A stretch of DNA of 64,000 nucleotides from Clostridium nigeriense (GTDB lineage Bacteria; Bacillota; Clostridia; Clostridiales; Clostridiaceae). The first letter of the stretch is position 1; the number at the start of each line of letters is the position of its first letter. The translations under genes and the position numbers were made by a program. Under the pieces are notes generated by a model. It searched no databases. It saw only the letters and a program-made list of their open reading frames with translations, and had not been told where the DNA came from. Below are positions 9,278 through 18,801 of this stretch, piece by piece. The stretch lies in assembly GCF_900086595.1 (NCBI RefSeq), contig NZ_LT575472.1:3715749-3779748 (forward strand). Reading direction: 5' to 3'.

Positions 9278-10525
9278 TTAAATATATATCTCTATTACTA
9301 AGAAATCTTCCACTACTCTTGCATAAATAGTTCCCTTGTATTTTTTTATTATTTTCTTTACATTAAACAATCCATAACCTCTACCTTCACCCTTACTAGA
9401 AAAACCTTTTTTAAAGAAATTTTCTATTTCTCTAGAATCTATATTTAACCCTGAAATATTATTTTTAACCTGTATTTTATATCGTTCAAGCTTTCTTATA
9501 TCTAATTTTATCTTTTTTTTATTTGAATTTTTAGTTGCCTCAATAGCATTATTTAATAAGTTGCTTAAAATTATGGTTATTTCAGTATCATCAAGATATG
9601 AGCCTTCTATATTTGATTTTATTTCATAACTTAAATTGATTCCTAGCTGCTCACATTCAACCAATTTACTATATATAACAGCCTTAACTATAGTACTTTC
9701 TATATCTAAAACTTTGCTAAAAACATTTTTATTTTGTATATGCCCAATATAATTGCTAGCTTTTTCTTTAATTTCAGGTATTGTTTTAGATACTTGAATC
9801 ATAGAATAAATCATATTAATATGATTCTTATATTCATGTTCACTTGCTTTCATGCTTTGGATTATTTCGTCTAGAAGTGGATTATAAGTACTTTTTATTT
9901 CCATATTCTTATTTTTTAATATGCTTTTATGTATTGTTCTATAAAAACTTATATTAAAAAATATATTAACAAAAATTAATGCATTAATTTGAAGTGCTAT
10001 ATTATTATATAAAATTCTATTATCATAGACCATTTTAAATATCATAAATAATATGAATATGTTTAAAGTAATAATAGAAATTAAAATATTATCTTCAACA
10101 TATTTCTCAAAATCTAAATCTTTTTTCTTTCTATAGTCTTTTAAAAATATCATTATACAAACTATACTAATAGCATAAATTATTAAATGTAACACTCTGT
10201 ATTCTTTTGTTTTTCCTGTAAAAAAATAAATTAAGGTTATAATGCCATTTTGTAATATAAAACTAATTGTAGTAGATATAAATATTTCTGTTAAAACTAG
10301 AATATTATCCTTTTTATCTACATATGCTATAGCACTAATTTCAGCTATTAGTAGAATTAAAAAACTAATTATCCCATTAATACTACTAAATTTATAGAAA
10401 AGCACACTACAAATCATAATTATTATAGAATAAAGTATGTACTTTTTATTCTTTTGACTGTTGAATAATTTGTCATATAATAATACATTAAGCATCATTT
10501 CAACAAAAATACCTATAAGTTCCAT
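9278..10525 (-). CDS. AgrC-like sensor histidine kinase, GHKL ATPase domain
   Basis: Predicted membrane sensor of 415 residues. About the first 200 residues form six or seven hydrophobic segments. The cytoplasmic half carries HEYKNHI (near 229, the phospho-acceptor region of AgrC/HPK10-type kinases), NLLNNAIEA (N box, near 326) and GRGYGLFNV (G box, near 383). These kinases usually respond to peptide pheromones and partner with LytTR regulators. No response regulator, AgrB or AgrD is adjacent, so it is an orphan here. It lies between yvcK and whiA with a terminator before it and its own promoter (10548-10575), suggesting insertion into a conserved block. Signal and target are unknown. Confidence 0.88.
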   Translation of the reverse strand: MELIGIFVEMMLNVLLYDKLFNSQKNKKYILYSIIIMICSVLFYKFSSINGIISFLILLIAEISAIAYVDKKDNILVLTEIFISTTISFILQNGIITLIYFFTGKTKEYRVLHLIIYAISIVCIMIFLKDYRKKKDLDFEKYVEDNILISIITLNIFILFMIFKMVYDNRILYNNIALQINALIFVNIFFNISFYRTIHKSILKNKNMEIKSTYNPLLDEIIQSMKASEHEYKNHINMIYSMIQVSKTIPEIKEKASNYIGHIQNKNVFSKVLDIESTIVKAVIYSKLVECEQLGINLSYEIKSNIEGSYLDDTEITIILSNLLNNAIEATKNSNKKKIKLDIRKLERYKIQVKNNISGLNIDSREIENFFKKGFSSKGEGRGYGLFNVKKIIKKYKGTIYARVVEDFLVIEIYI

Positions 10526-10547
10526 ATTAAACTTCCTCTTCTTAAAT

Positions 10548-10575
10548 ATTATATATTTTTAAACATATTTTAACA
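10548..10575 (-). promoter_or_regulatory. Promoter of the orphan histidine kinase
   Basis: TTGTTA (10570-10575) and TATAAT (10548-10553), 16-base spacer, minus strand. The leader is very short, with AGAGGAAG soon after the expected start of transcription. Confidence 0.55.
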
Positions 10576-10643
10576 AATTACAACATTTTTTTCTATATAT
10601 TCATAAATTAATTATTATATTACATTTTTTAACACAAAATTTA

Positions 10644-10664
10644 AAGGGTTGTTACAAACAACCC
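10644..10664 (-). terminator. Terminator of rapZ-yvcK
   Basis: AGGGTTGTT-ACA-AACAACCCT, 16 bases after the yvcK stop. It is identical except for one base to the terminator behind the aminotransferase gene (13018-13038). Confidence 0.75.
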
Positions 10665-10679
10665 TTTTTAATTTATATA

Positions 10680-12029
10680 TTAATTTCTACTTTCTTTACT
10701 TTTTCTTTCTCTTTCCTTTATCTTTTGAGAAACATACATATATTCTATAATCTTCTTTCTATCGTATAATAATTTTTTCTCCATTATTGTATCTACAAGT
10801 ACTTCTGCTAAGTATTCAGAATCATGCTTAACATAACCCTTTTCTATTTTAGCTAAAGATGCTTCTATTACCTCTACACCTAAACTCTTAAGTTCTTTTC
10901 TATCTAATTCAACCAACTGTGAATTATCCTTTAAGTATCTTTCTTTTATATCTAAAGGAATATCCCCTCTATTAGCAATTACATAATCAACTATTCCTCT
11001 ACCGCCATATTTCTTTAATATTTTTATATGATCAGAAGCCTTAAACCCATGAGTTTCACCAGGCTGGGTCATTATATTTGATATATAGATTTTAATTGCA
11101 TCGCTTTTCCTAATATTTTCTGCAATATCTTTAACTAAAAGATTAGGTATTACACTTGTATAAAGACTCCCTGGTCCTAATACTATAGCATCAGCTTCTT
11201 CAATAGCTTTTATAGCATCTTGAAGAGGTTTTGCATCCTTAGGTTCAATCATTAATTTTTTTATTCTTGAATTTTGTTTTATAGCCTCTTCAGGAATTTG
11301 GGATTCTCCCTCTATCCTACTGCCATTTTCAAGTTCAGCCACCAACTTCATATCTTCTAATGTTACAGGTAAAACCTTACCTGTAACTGCAAGAACCGAG
11401 CTCATTTTTTGAACAGCATCTTCAAAGTTTTCACTAACTCCATCCATAGCAGCTAAAAATAAATTACCAAAACTTTGATTTTTAAGTCTTCCATCAGTAA
11501 ATCTATATTGAAGAAGTTCTTCCATTAAAGGCTCTGTATCTGCTAAAGCTAAAATACAGTTTCTTATATCTCCAGGAGGTAACATACCCAAGTCTTCCCT
11601 TAAGGCTCCTGATCCACCACCATCATCTGCCACTGTTACAATTGCGGTAATATTAGAAGTATAGTATTTTAATCCTCTAAGCATTGTAGATAATCCTGTT
11701 CCACCACCTACAACTACTATTTTAGGTCCTTTTACTAATAGCCTTTTTTCATATATTAGATTTTCCATTTTTCTACTATCTAATGATAAATGTATATATC
11801 CCTTATTAGTTAAAGCAATTATTGATTTCATACTTTCAACAACTGAAATATATATTACTAAAACTCCTGTTATATTTAAAAATATATAAAATATTTTATA
11901 ATAAATATCATAAACCCTTCTTACTGCTAATTCAGTAAAGCCAAAAGCAATTAAAAGAATCCCAAATATTCCAAAGAAAAACCATCTTTTTATTTTAACT
12001 CCAGGTTTTAACCACTCTTTAATACTCAT
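10680..12029 (-). CDS. yvcK: Gluconeogenesis factor YvcK (CofD-like, UDP-sugar binding)
   Basis: Member of the CofD/YvcK family, known in Bacillus to be needed for growth on gluconeogenic carbon and for envelope homeostasis, and to bind UDP-sugars. The 449-residue protein has two N-terminal membrane helices (about 17-38 and 42-65), as in the clostridial form, followed by the nucleotide-binding VVGGGTGLS (about 105-113) and VADDGGGSG. The start overlaps the rapZ stop by four bases (ATGA type), so translation is coupled. Transcription probably ends at the hairpin directly downstream, which separates it from the kinase and whiA. Confidence 0.95.
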   Translation of the reverse strand: MSIKEWLKPGVKIKRWFFFGIFGILLIAFGFTELAVRRVYDIYYKIFYIFLNITGVLVIYISVVESMKSIIALTNKGYIHLSLDSRKMENLIYEKRLLVKGPKIVVVGGGTGLSTMLRGLKYYTSNITAIVTVADDGGGSGALREDLGMLPPGDIRNCILALADTEPLMEELLQYRFTDGRLKNQSFGNLFLAAMDGVSENFEDAVQKMSSVLAVTGKVLPVTLEDMKLVAELENGSRIEGESQIPEEAIKQNSRIKKLMIEPKDAKPLQDAIKAIEEADAIVLGPGSLYTSVIPNLLVKDIAENIRKSDAIKIYISNIMTQPGETHGFKASDHIKILKKYGGRGIVDYVIANRGDIPLDIKERYLKDNSQLVELDRKELKSLGVEVIEASLAKIEKGYVKHDSEYLAEVLVDTIMEKKLLYDRKKIIEYMYVSQKIKERERKSKESRN

Positions 12030-12910
12030 AGCTTCTTAGCTCCTTGATGTACATCTTCTCTAATATCTCTATGTTCAACGGATATATTATAATTCCTATT
12101 TGCTAAACTTTCATATAATGCATTAGCTATAGCAACTGATCTATGTCTTCCCCCAGTACATCCTATAGATATAATAAGTTGTCTTTTTCCCTCCTTTTTA
12201 TAGTTAGGTATTAAAAACTCTAATAAATCATCAGTTCTTTTTATAAAACCTTTGGTTTCTTCTTGTTGTAATACATATCTTCTAACCGGTTCATCATTTC
12301 CTGAATAAGGTTTAAGTTCAGGAATATAAAATGGATTTGGTATAAATCTAACGTCAAATACTAAGTCTGAATCTACTGGTATTCCATATTTAAATCCAAA
12401 GCTTAAAATAGTTACAGAAAGTTGTTTTTGGGGCTGTTTTACATCTCCATAATTTTTAGTCATTTCTTCTCTTAAGTCTTTTATTGCATATTTAGAAGTA
12501 TCTATTATTATATCTGCCCTATCCTTTACTTCTCTTAGCCTTTTTCTCTCTTCATTAATCCCAGTAATTATTCTACTTCCAGGTGCTAATGGATGACTTC
12601 TTCTAGTTTCCTTAAATCTCTTAACTAAAACTTCATCAGATGCATCTAAAAATAATATTTCATATTTAAAATCTTGTTTCTTTAAATAAATTAAGCTTTC
12701 AAATAAATCATCAAAGAATATACCCCCTCTAATGTCTATAACTAAAGCAACTTTATCTATCTTACCTTGGCTTTGTACACAAGCCTCTGCAAACTTTGGT
12801 ATTAACTTTGGTGGAAGGTTATCTACGCAAAAGTATCCCATATCTTCAAGACTTCTTGTTGCCTCTGTCTTACCTGCTCCTGATAATCCTGTAACTATTA
12901 TAAATCTCAT
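12026..12910 (-). CDS. rapZ: RNase adapter RapZ (YvcJ nucleotide-binding protein)
   Basis: P-loop protein; the E. coli homologue guides RNase E to GlmZ RNA, and the Bacillus homologue YvcJ hydrolyses nucleotides and affects competence. The 294-residue product has Walker [11 protein letters not shown] (8-17), the conserved [10 protein letters not shown] at the C-terminus and [13 protein letters not shown], the hallmark of the C-terminal domain. First gene of rapZ-yvcK. Target RNA in this organism is unknown. The start ATG at 12910 follows GGGAGGTAGC. Confidence 0.95.
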   Translation of the reverse strand: MRFIIVTGLSGAGKTEATRSLEDMGYFCVDNLPPKLIPKFAEACVQSQGKIDKVALVIDIRGGIFFDDLFESLIYLKKQDFKYEILFLDASDEVLVKRFKETRRSHPLAPGSRIITGINEERKRLREVKDRADIIIDTSKYAIKDLREEMTKNYGDVKQPQKQLSVTILSFGFKYGIPVDSDLVFDVRFIPNPFYIPELKPYSGNDEPVRRYVLQQEETKGFIKRTDDLLEFLIPNYKKEGKRQLIISIGCTGGRHRSVAIANALYESLANRNYNISVEHRDIREDVHQGAKKL

Positions 12911-13017
12911 GATGCTACCTCCCTAAATATTTAGTCTGTTAATTTAATTATATCATATTCACCTTATTAATTTAATCATAAAGGTAATCTCTTTATACTT
13001 TTCTATACGTAAAAAAT

Positions 13018-13038
13018 AGGGTTGCTACAAACAACCCT
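13018..13038 (-). terminator. Terminator of the aminotransferase gene
   Basis: AGGGTTGCTACAAACAACCCT followed by a T-run on the minus strand, 16 bases after the stop. It differs by one base from the yvcK terminator at 10644-10664. Confidence 0.85.
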
Positions 13039-13053
13039 ATTTTTAATTGTGCT

Positions 13054-14157
13054 TTAGCACCTATCTCTTTCTTCTATTGCCTCTTTAAGAAGATTAGTAA
13101 ACTCTAAATTCTGTTCATTTGTTCCTAAACTAACCCTTATCCACCCTGGCATATCTAATAAATATCCCGGTCTTATTATATATCCATGTTTTAATAAATA
13201 CTCATGTATAGGTTTATCATCACCATTAACATTTACCATTATAAAATTAGCCTGAGATTTTATAAAATCAAGACCAATTTTTTCAAACTCGCCATATAAA
13301 AATTCTCTTTGTTCTTCATTAAAACTTTTTACTTTACTTAAGAATTCATCATCCTGTATTGCAACAGTTGCTGCTTTTTGAGCAAACAAATTAACATCAA
13401 AAGCATTTATCACTCTATTCATATAATCTACAATTTTTTCATTAGCTATTCCATAACCAAATCTTAAGGATGCTAAACCATAAGCCTTTGATAAAGTTTT
13501 TAATATAATCATATTAGGATAATATTTTAAAAGTTCTAATGAATTTGGATATTCCTCTGAAGTAACATATTCCCCGTAAGCTTCATCCATAACTATTATT
13601 ACACTGCTTGGGATTCTATTTAAAACTCTATCTAATTGGCTCTTTGTAAATATTCCTCCAGTAGGATTGTTAGGATTACAAAACCAAATTATCTTTGTTT
13701 TATCATTTATTGCTTCAACCATTGCTTCTAAATCTAAGGCATTATTTTTTAATGGAATCTTAACAGCCTTTGCTCCCATAAGTTTAGTATTACTTTCATA
13801 TCTTGGAAAAGTAATTTCAGCCATTATGCTCTCATCATTTTTATCTAAAAAAACTCCACAAATTACATTTATTAAGGAATCGGATCCTGCCCCACAAAAT
13901 ATCATATTTCTATTTATATCAAGTTTATTACTTAAGGCTTCCTTAAAATCAAATGATGCTGCATCTGGATACATATTCATTTCATTAACTAAATCTACCA
14001 TAAGCTTTTTAACCTTATCCGAAGTACCCAAAGGATTTTCATTAGAAGCAAGCTTAACTACTCTACTTATTCCATACTCCCTTTTAACTTCATCTATAGG
14101 CTTTCCTGATACATATTTACCTAATTTCTTTACTTCTTCTCTAACTCTATATTCCAT
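13054..14157 (-). CDS. hisC: Histidinol-phosphate/aromatic aminotransferase family protein
   Basis: PLP-dependent fold-type I aminotransferase of 367 residues. Visible features: SNENPLG near the N-terminus, WFCNPNNPTGG (about 165), MDEAYGEY, and the PLP lysine in LKTLSKAYGLASLRFGYG (about 220-237). HisC converts imidazole-acetol phosphate to histidinol phosphate and often also transaminates aromatic amino acids. No other histidine gene is near, so an aromatic role is possible. The start at 14157 fits the family N-terminus, but no Shine-Dalgarno lies directly before it: AAAGGGGGG is 24 bases upstream with a hairpin between (14165-14181). A near-duplicate of the yvcK terminator follows the gene. 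Confidence 0.88.
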   Translation of the reverse strand: MEYRVREEVKKLGKYVSGKPIDEVKREYGISRVVKLASNENPLGTSDKVKKLMVDLVNEMNMYPDAASFDFKEALSNKLDINRNMIFCGAGSDSLINVICGVFLDKNDESIMAEITFPRYESNTKLMGAKAVKIPLKNNALDLEAMVEAINDKTKIIWFCNPNNPTGGIFTKSQLDRVLNRIPSSVIIVMDEAYGEYVTSEEYPNSLELLKYYPNMIILKTLSKAYGLASLRFGYGIANEKIVDYMNRVINAFDVNLFAQKAATVAIQDDEFLSKVKSFNEEQREFLYGEFEKIGLDFIKSQANFIMVNVNGDDKPIHEYLLKHGYIIRPGYLLDMPGWIRVSLGTNEQNLEFTNLLKEAIEERDRC

Positions 14158-14164
14158 ACTACAT

Positions 14165-14191
14165 GCCCATAACTTATGGGCTCCCCCCTTT
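14165..14191 (-). promoter_or_regulatory. Shine-Dalgarno separated from start by a hairpin (hisC-like gene)
   Basis: On the minus strand AAAGGGGGGA is followed by the inverted repeat GCCCATAA-G-TTATGGGC and then ATGTAGT before the ATG at 14157. If the hairpin folds, the Shine-Dalgarno and start codon come to a normal spacing of about 8 bases; unfolded, they are too far apart. Confidence 0.5.
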
Positions 14192-14246
14192 GTTAATTAT
14201 TTATTGCTTAAAATAATTATATATAAGTTAAGAAAAAGTTTCTATA

Positions 14247-15038
14247 CTACTTTTCAAATATATTTCCTAGAGTTCCAAGAATACTTCCTTCATCAACTGA
14301 TCTCCCCATATTCTGTGGAGCCGATGCATATACTCTTGATGCAAGCTTGCTGAATGGAAGACTTTGAATCCAAACATCCCCTGGACCAGTTAATGTAGCA
14401 AAAAATAATCCTTCCCCTCCAAAAACAGCATTTTTAATTCCTCCTACAAATTGAATATCATAACGAACATTTTGAGTCATAGCAACTAAACAACCAGTAT
14501 CTATTTTTATAGTTTCTCCAGGCATTAAACTTTTTTTAACTATAGTTCCCCCAGCATGTATAAATGCTAACCCATCTCCCTCAAGTTTTTGTAATATAAA
14601 TCCTTCGCCTCCAAAGAAGCCAGTTCCAAGTTTTTTAGTAAATTCAATTCCAATGCTTACTCCTTTAGCACAACATAAAAAAGAATCCTTTTGACATATT
14701 AGCCTTCCTCCAAGACTTCTTAAGTCCATAGGTAATATTTTCCCGGGATAAGGAGCCGCAAAGGCTACTCTTTGTTTTAGCATCCCTTCATTTGTAAATG
14801 CAGCCATAAATAAGCTTTCACCTGTTATTACTCTCTTAGCTGCACTTCCTAACATTCCAAAAAAACCGCCACTTTTAGATTTTTCACTACCATCTCCAAA
14901 TATAGCATCCATTGTAACGCTATTGTCCATCATCATCATTGCCCCTGACTCAGCTATAACAGTTTCCCTTGGATCTAATTCAATTTCTACAAATTGCATT
15001 TCATTCCCCTTAATTTCGTAATCAATATTATGAGACAT
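14247..15038 (-). CDS. AIM24 family (TIGR00266) protein
   Basis: The 263-residue product matches the AIM24/TIGR00266 beta-barrel family, named for a yeast mitochondrial protein; the bacterial function is not established. Recognisable features are the glycine-rich barrel repeats with [44 protein letters not shown] and a C-terminus near LGNIFEK. It lies 26 bases downstream of the LURP-one-like gene on the same strand, so the two are probably co-transcribed. No signal peptide is seen. Function is left open. Confidence 0.85.
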   Translation of the reverse strand: MSHNIDYEIKGNEMQFVEIELDPRETVIAESGAMMMMDNSVTMDAIFGDGSEKSKSGGFFGMLGSAAKRVITGESLFMAAFTNEGMLKQRVAFAAPYPGKILPMDLRSLGGRLICQKDSFLCCAKGVSIGIEFTKKLGTGFFGGEGFILQKLEGDGLAFIHAGGTIVKKSLMPGETIKIDTGCLVAMTQNVRYDIQFVGGIKNAVFGGEGLFFATLTGPGDVWIQSLPFSKLASRVYASAPQNMGRSVDEGSILGTLGNIFEK

Positions 15039-15064
15039 TCTTATTTCTCCTCCTCTAAAATTTA

Positions 15065-15547
15065 TTAATTATCATTATGAAATCTAATCATATCTATCAT
15101 TACTAAAAGCCCAATAAAAAATGTTGTATGTGATTCATCCATCACTTCAAGAAAATATCTATCTCTTCCAAAGGTAAACTCTTTATCTATTGTTCCTATT
15201 GTTAGTCCATTTCTTTTTATTTCGTAGCTCCTACCTAGTATACTGGAACTTTCCATATTCATGACTCCAACAATTCCTGTTATATCATATTCAGGAACCA
15301 TAAATTCTTTCTTTATTGTAGCTATTTCTCGCATATTTTCATCAAATGCAATATATTTATGTGCGCCAAACCTAATTTGTTGTCTCATATATAATACTTT
15401 CCTATTGTTTAAATCATATAAGCTTATATTTTTGCCTATATCAAACCTATCAGCTTCTGCAACAAAAATTTTATTATCATTTTCATCATAAACATCAAAT
15501 TTGGCTCCAATTGAAAGTAGTCTTTCTTTAACATAAAATTTTCTCAT
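15065..15547 (-). CDS. LURP-one-related (tubby-like fold) protein
   Basis: A 160-residue protein resembling the LURP-one-related/YxjI family, which shares a tubby C-terminal-like barrel with phospholipid scramblases. It starts [20 protein letters not shown], with repeated beta strands such as [15 protein letters not shown] and [12 protein letters not shown], and a C-terminal hydrophobic helix ([12 protein letters not shown]) usual for the family. It is the first gene of a two-gene unit with the AIM24-like gene. Function in bacteria is unknown; a membrane or lipid link is inference. Confidence 0.8.
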   Translation of the reverse strand: MRKFYVKERLLSIGAKFDVYDENDNKIFVAEADRFDIGKNISLYDLNNRKVLYMRQQIRFGAHKYIAFDENMREIATIKKEFMVPEYDITGIVGVMNMESSSILGRSYEIKRNGLTIGTIDKEFTFGRDRYFLEVMDESHTTFFIGLLVMIDMIRFHNDN

Positions 15548-15689
15548 AAATTATCCCCCTAAATATTTTTAATTAACTTTAAATATAGTATATTATACCA
15601 CTTAATTCCTGTCAACACTTTTATAAAATTTACTTATATTATAAATATTACAACTGTATGGTAAACTTCCAATATTTGCTACACACAAA

Positions 15690-15723
15690 AAAGAGGAATT
15701 CATTATAAATTGAATTCCTCTTT
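15690..15723 (-). terminator. Terminator of murB
   Basis: AAAGAGGAATTCA / TGAATTCCTCTTT, perfect arms, 7-8 base loop, T-run on the minus strand, 14 bases past murB. Confidence 0.88.
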
Positions 15724-15736
15724 ATACTTAAAAATT

Positions 15737-16657
15737 TTATTTTTTATCTTCACCTATTATTCTAACTTCAGGATGTAGTTCAACACCAAATTGATTCTTT
15801 ACTTCATTTTGAATATATGCAATTAAATCTAATATATCTTTAGCTGTTGCATTGTTCTTGTTTATTACAAATCCAGAATGCTTTTCTGAAACTGCTGCAC
15901 CACCTATGCTGTATCCTTTTAAACCAGCATCTTGTATAAGTTTTCCTGCATAATACCCAGTAGGTCTTTTAAATGTACTACCTGCTGAAGGATACTCTAG
16001 TGGTTGTTTAGATTCTCTTTTACATGTTAAATCATCAACTATTTCTTTAATCTTTCTAACTTCACCGCTTTTTAAGTTAAATCTAGCAGATAATACAATA
16101 TAATTTTTTTTCATAACTATAGAAGATCTATATCCTAATTCTAATTCATTCTTAGATAGTACTTTTATTTCTCCATTATTATCTATTACTTCTGCACTTT
16201 CGATTACATGAGAAATCTCACCATCATAAGCTCCTGCATTCATAAATACAGCTCCACCGACAGTTCCCGGAATCCCACAAGCAAATTCAAAACCAGTTAA
16301 GGAATTTTCTAATGCTGCATTTGATACGTCCTTAAGCATAGCTCCACATTCTGCCTCAATAGTTTCACCATAAATATTTATGTTCTTAACTTCATTTAAT
16401 TTTATAACTACCCCTTTAACCCCACCATCTTTTACTAATAAGTTAGATCCATTACCAACTACAAAATAAGGTATATTATTTTCTTTGCATATTTGTATGC
16501 TTTTTATAACCTGATCTTTATTTTCAGGAATTAAAAGGATGTCTGCTGGTCCACCAACTCTAAAATGAACATATTTCTTCATTTCAGCATTAAGAATAAC
16601 ATTCTCACTTTTGTAAAACTCTTTAAATAAACCTTCAAATATTTTATATTGATTCAT
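15737..16657 (-). CDS. murB: UDP-N-acetylenolpyruvoylglucosamine reductase
   Basis: FAD enzyme that reduces UDP-GlcNAc-enolpyruvate to UDP-MurNAc with NADPH, the second committed step of peptidoglycan synthesis. Of 306 residues, type II MurB features are visible: VGNGSNLLV and FACGIPGTVGG in the FAD domain, NAGAYDG, YPSAGSTFKRP (catalytic serine region) and the C-terminal LHPEVRIIG. The frame is open to 16705, but ATG at 16657 has AAGGAG seven bases upstream and gives the usual MNQYKIF start. It is flanked by its own terminator and appears monocistronic. Confidence 0.96.
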   Translation of the reverse strand: MNQYKIFEGLFKEFYKSENVILNAEMKKYVHFRVGGPADILLIPENKDQVIKSIQICKENNIPYFVVGNGSNLLVKDGGVKGVVIKLNEVKNINIYGETIEAECGAMLKDVSNAALENSLTGFEFACGIPGTVGGAVFMNAGAYDGEISHVIESAEVIDNNGEIKVLSKNELELGYRSSIVMKKNYIVLSARFNLKSGEVRKIKEIVDDLTCKRESKQPLEYPSAGSTFKRPTGYYAGKLIQDAGLKGYSIGGAAVSEKHSGFVINKNNATAKDILDLIAYIQNEVKNQFGVELHPEVRIIGEDKK

Positions 16658-16827
16658 ACCTAACTCCTTATAAATAACCTCGTAATATCGTCTCTCATAA
16701 TTCAAATAATACTTAAGTTCCTCTAATATCTATTAATACCTTAAAATAGTATAAATTAAAAATACCTAATAAACAACCCATTAATCATATATTTGTATAT
16801 TATAATGATTTTGTAACCTTTTTGTTA

Positions 16828-18696
16828 CTATTTGTTTGTATTATTAAAGTAATCTAGTATACTATTGGCAGCCTTTTTGTCTATACTTGGTGTTTCTAAT
16901 AATTCATCATATGTAGCAGACTTTATTTTTTCTACACTTCCAAATTTCATTAATAAATTTCTTCTTCTTTTTTCTCCAACATTTGGAATATCCTCTAAAA
17001 CAGAATGTAATGTTCTTTTATCTCTTAAAGTTCTATGATAGGTAATAGCAAATCTATGAACTTCATCTTGTACTCTTCTAATCATTTGCATTAAATTTGA
17101 GCTTCTATTAATTATAAGCTCTTGATTATTATAAATAATTCCCCTAGTTTGATGTTTATCATCTTTAACTAATCCACAAACTGGAATATTTATATTTAGT
17201 TTTGCTAATACTTCTAGGGCCACATTTATCTGTCCCTTACCACCATCCATCATAATTAAATCTGGAAAGCTTGAAAATTTACCACTTGAAAAGCTTAATT
17301 GCCTTTCTTGAATCTTTTTTATTTCTTCAAGTCCATGAGTAAATCTTCTTTCCAGTATTTCTCTCATACTGTCATAGTCATTAGCACCTTTAACTGATCT
17401 TATCTTAAACCTTCTATAATCGCTATTTTTAGCTCTGCCTTCTTCAAATACTACCATAGTCCCTACTGAATCTACTCCTTGAATATTTGATATATCATAG
17501 GACTCTATCCTAAATGGTGGCTCATCTAAGTCTAATAATTCTTGCAATTCCTCTAAGGAAATTCTATTTATTTCTTTTTCTTTAAAGAATTTATCTTTAA
17601 ATTGCTCCAAGGTAATCTTTGCATTGTTTTTTACCATTTCAAGCATATCTTTCTTTTGTCCTTTTTGTGGAACCTTAATCCATGCCTTAGCTCCTCTTTT
17701 AATAGTTAAAAAGTCTTCTATAAGTTCTGGATCTTCAATATCTGGTAAATATATTGTTCTTGGTACCTTTGCTGTACCTCCATAAAATGAAGTTATAAAA
17801 TCTTCTAGAACCTCTCCTATTTTTTCATCAGCAGTATTATCAAAAATAAAGTGCTCACGTCCTGTAATCTTTCCATCTCTTGAAAAAAACACTTGAATAC
17901 AGCTATCCTTTTCATCTTGATATATATTAATAAAATCTTCGTCGCCTTCCATAGTTTTAAATATTTTTTGTTTCTCAACAATTGCATCTATGGCAAGAAT
18001 TTTATCTCTAATTTTAGCCGCTTTTTCAAACTCTAGATTACTAGAAGCTTCCTCCATTTCATTTTTTAATGCATTTACTATGGTTTTATCCTTACCATTA
18101 AGTATATCCATAATATCATTAATCATATCAGCATACTCTTCTTTTTTTATATATCCTGCACAAGGTGCAACACATTTTTTAATATGGTAATTTAAACACG
18201 GCCTAACCTTTTCTCCATTTTCCTTAATGATAAGCTTACAAGTCCTTATTGGAAAAATCTTATTTATTAAATTTATAGTTTCATAAACTGCTGTTGCATT
18301 GGTATAAGGGCCAAAATATTTAGCCCCATCCTTGGCATATTTTCTAGTTACAAAAACTCTTGGATAATCATCATTTGTTGTAATTTTTATAAAAGGATAA
18401 AACTTATCATCCTTTAATGCAATATTATATCTTGGACTATATTTCTTTATTAAATTACATTCTAAAATCAAAGCTTCCATTTCCGAATCTGTAACTATAT
18501 ATTCAAATTCAGAAATATTTTTAACCATAACCTTTACTTTTTCTGAATGATTTTTAGAATTTTGAAAATAGCTTCTTACTCTATTTCTTAATATCTTTGC
18601 TTTTCCTACATATATTACTTCGCCAAGTGAATTCTTCATTATGTAAACACCAGGCTTATCTGGCAAGTTTTTTAAATGATATTCAAAATCAAACAT
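16828..18696 (-). CDS. uvrC: Excinuclease ABC subunit C
   Basis: Makes both incisions around a lesion bound by UvrAB in nucleotide excision repair. The 622-residue protein has a GIY-YIG nuclease domain at the N-terminus (GVYIMKN.. VIYVGKAK, residues 16-40), a UVR motif that binds UvrB (LEFEKAAKIRDKI, about 208-220), the RNase H-like endonuclease domain (MMDGGKGQ near 480) and C-terminal helix-hairpin-helix repeats (VGEKRRRNLLMKFGS). I chose ATG at 18696 with AAGGAG; the longer GTG start has no Shine-Dalgarno. uvrA and uvrB lie 8-14 kb away. Confidence 0.97.
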   Translation of the reverse strand: MFDFEYHLKNLPDKPGVYIMKNSLGEVIYVGKAKILRNRVRSYFQNSKNHSEKVKVMVKNISEFEYIVTDSEMEALILECNLIKKYSPRYNIALKDDKFYPFIKITTNDDYPRVFVTRKYAKDGAKYFGPYTNATAVYETINLINKIFPIRTCKLIIKENGEKVRPCLNYHIKKCVAPCAGYIKKEEYADMINDIMDILNGKDKTIVNALKNEMEEASSNLEFEKAAKIRDKILAIDAIVEKQKIFKTMEGDEDFINIYQDEKDSCIQVFFSRDGKITGREHFIFDNTADEKIGEVLEDFITSFYGGTAKVPRTIYLPDIEDPELIEDFLTIKRGAKAWIKVPQKGQKKDMLEMVKNNAKITLEQFKDKFFKEKEINRISLEELQELLDLDEPPFRIESYDISNIQGVDSVGTMVVFEEGRAKNSDYRRFKIRSVKGANDYDSMREILERRFTHGLEEIKKIQERQLSFSSGKFSSFPDLIMMDGGKGQINVALEVLAKLNINIPVCGLVKDDKHQTRGIIYNNQELIINRSSNLMQMIRRVQDEVHRFAITYHRTLRDKRTLHSVLEDIPNVGEKRRRNLLMKFGSVEKIKSATYDELLETPSIDKKAANSILDYFNNTNK

Positions 18697-18749
18697 CCTA
18701 CTTCTCTCCTTAATTTTCACTTTGCAATATAAATTCTATCACTAGTATA

Positions 18750-18799
18750 ATAATTTGCAATTAACAATAAAAAAATTTTTATTATTAATTGCAAATTAT
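18750..18799. repeat. Large AT-rich inverted repeat between rmlC-like gene and uvrC
   Basis: Perfect 15-base arms (ATAATTTGCAATTAA / TTAATTGCAAATTAT) with a further inner AATAAAAA/TTTTTATT pairing, 2 bases past the epimerase stop. It can act as a bidirectional terminator and resembles the AT-rich modules of the element at 8099-8233. Confidence 0.6.
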
Positions 18800-18801
18800 C
18801 T

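Noticed and set aside
8430..9281. Plus-strand ORFs opposite whiA
   Set aside because: Shadows of the whiA gene; no start signals.
13667..14353. 228-codon plus-strand ORF
   Set aside because: Antisense to the well-supported aminotransferase gene, no ribosome binding site, composition follows the complement.
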